Below are positions 5,565-5,937 of a stretch of DNA of 5,937 bases, one piece after another; position 1 is the stretch's first letter; every line of letters starts with the position of its first letter. The DNA is from Emcibacteraceae bacterium. Its GTDB lineage: Bacteria > Pseudomonadota > Alphaproteobacteria > Sphingomonadales > Emcibacteraceae. Below the pieces are notes generated by a model. It was not told the DNA's origin and made no database searches. It was given only the letters and a program-made list of their open reading frames with translations. Both the position numbers and the translations under genes were made by a program. The stretch covers positions 1 through 5,937 of the forward strand of contig JAESUD010000312.1 in assembly GCA_016763335.1 (NCBI GenBank), in the 5' to 3' direction.

Positions 5565-5937
5565 CATGTGGTAAAGGCAATAGCAGCGCAAGCTGGCAAA
5601 TTAAATACTAATTCAAGATATCTTTATAAAGGTATCAACCAGCTGGCATCGCGGATACTTAAAACCATGCCAGACCCGCTTTCTGTAATGTTTTTTACTA
5701 ACTCTGGTTCGGAAGCAAACGAACTGGCTCTGAGGCTAGCGAGGCATTATACGGGCCGAAAAACAACCATCGCAGTTGATTGGGGTTACCACGGTAATAC
5801 AAATGCTACCGTTGAAATAAGTCCTTATAAATTTAACCGTAAAGGCGGCAAGGGGTGTCCAGAAAATACTCGAATTACTGAGTTTCCTGATCCGTACCAG
5901 GGACGGTTTAAGGGTTATTCAGAACAAAGTGGCAAGA
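5565..5937 (+). CDS. Class III PLP aminotransferase / ammoniophospholyase domain, third piece (continues past window)
   Basis: This stretch is open in the same frame as the M23 piece from just after TAA 5562 to the right edge (124 codons). Seen in order: LNTNSRYLY, then NSGSEANELALRLAR with the PLP-phosphate-binding SGSEAN at 5703-5720, then DWGYHGNT at 5778-5801 (the Tyr-His that stacks on the PLP ring), then VEISPYKFNRKGGKG and FPDPYQGRFKGY. The ISPYKFN and DWGYHGNT wording is typical of the AGXT2L branch (ethanolamine-phosphate and phosphohydroxylysine phospholyases) rather than of GABA or ornithine aminotransferases. The lysine that binds PLP lies beyond the window. A GTG at 5568 is the first possible restart, but it has no ribosome site and would omit the domain's N-terminal strands, so separate expression is unlikely. 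Confidence 0.8.

Larger units (their letters stand above)
3667..5937 (+). pseudogene. Broken kinase / M23 peptidase / class III aminotransferase fusion gene (3' end outside window)
   Basis: Three consecutive domains read as one ancestral gene: an APH-type kinase (frame of 3667), an M23 peptidase-like domain and a class III PLP aminotransferase (both in the frame of 4767). I know this fusion as a single protein of roughly 1000 residues in Alphaproteobacteria. Its kinase and aminotransferase parts resemble human hydroxylysine kinase and the AGXT2L ammoniophospholyases, so the likely chemistry is phosphorylation of a hydroxylated amine or amino acid followed by PLP-dependent loss of phosphate and ammonia. 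Two lesions break it. A perfect 5-bp tandem duplication at 4738-4747 causes a frameshift; removing one copy restores reading through NMFDLHSEPRVLFDN. An in-frame TAA at 5562-5564 follows VGHCN, where the family has the GHxHP motif; homology resumes at the next codon. There is no gene-start signal after either lesion. The visible catalytic motifs remain intact, so decay is recent or the sequence contains errors. Confidence 0.75.

Overview
The window looks like an AT-rich alphaproteobacterium that is motile and chemotactic. The evidence is the alphaproteobacterial style of the chemoreceptor tail, a large FlaEY-like flagellum-associated protein behind a near-consensus sigma-54 promoter, and a kinase-M23 peptidase-aminotransferase fusion of a type I know mainly from Alphaproteobacteria. 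These assignments rest on motif recognition; no database search was run, and I cannot name a genus.

Layout. Bases 2-346 (+) hold the C-terminal end of a methyl-accepting chemotaxis protein that enters from the left edge. A hairpin with A and T tracts on both sides (366-400) is a shared bidirectional terminator. It separates this gene from the convergent FlaEY-like gene (minus strand, 3461 down to 399, 1020 codons). That protein has a soluble, signal-peptide-free N-terminal helical part, a flagellin-IN-like segment, about seven SBBP-type beta-propeller repeats, a second IN-like segment and a helical C-terminus. A sigma-54 -24/-12 element (3496-3511, minus) and a Shine-Dalgarno sequence fix its start at 3461. 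The longer open frame up to 3566 is not the real start.

The 205-base divergent spacer (3462-3666) also carries a plausible sigma-70 promoter for the rightward gene. From 3667 to the right edge runs what was one long gene for a three-part enzyme: an APH/hydroxylysine-kinase-type kinase, an M23 metallopeptidase-like domain, and a class III PLP aminotransferase of the ammoniophospholyase (AGXT2L) type. It is broken twice. A perfect 5-bp tandem duplication (TTTGA twice, 4738-4747) shifts the frame between the kinase and M23 parts. An in-frame TAA (5562-5564) sits exactly where the conserved GHxHP motif of the aminotransferase should have its proline. Catalytic motifs are otherwise intact in every part visible, so this is either a young pseudogene, a sequence error, or less likely a gene now expressed in pieces.

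The left half (chemoreceptor and FlaEY-like gene) belongs to motility. The right half is an unrelated amino-compound metabolic gene that shares only the divergent promoter region. The two lesions and the sigma-54 promoter are the main new observations.
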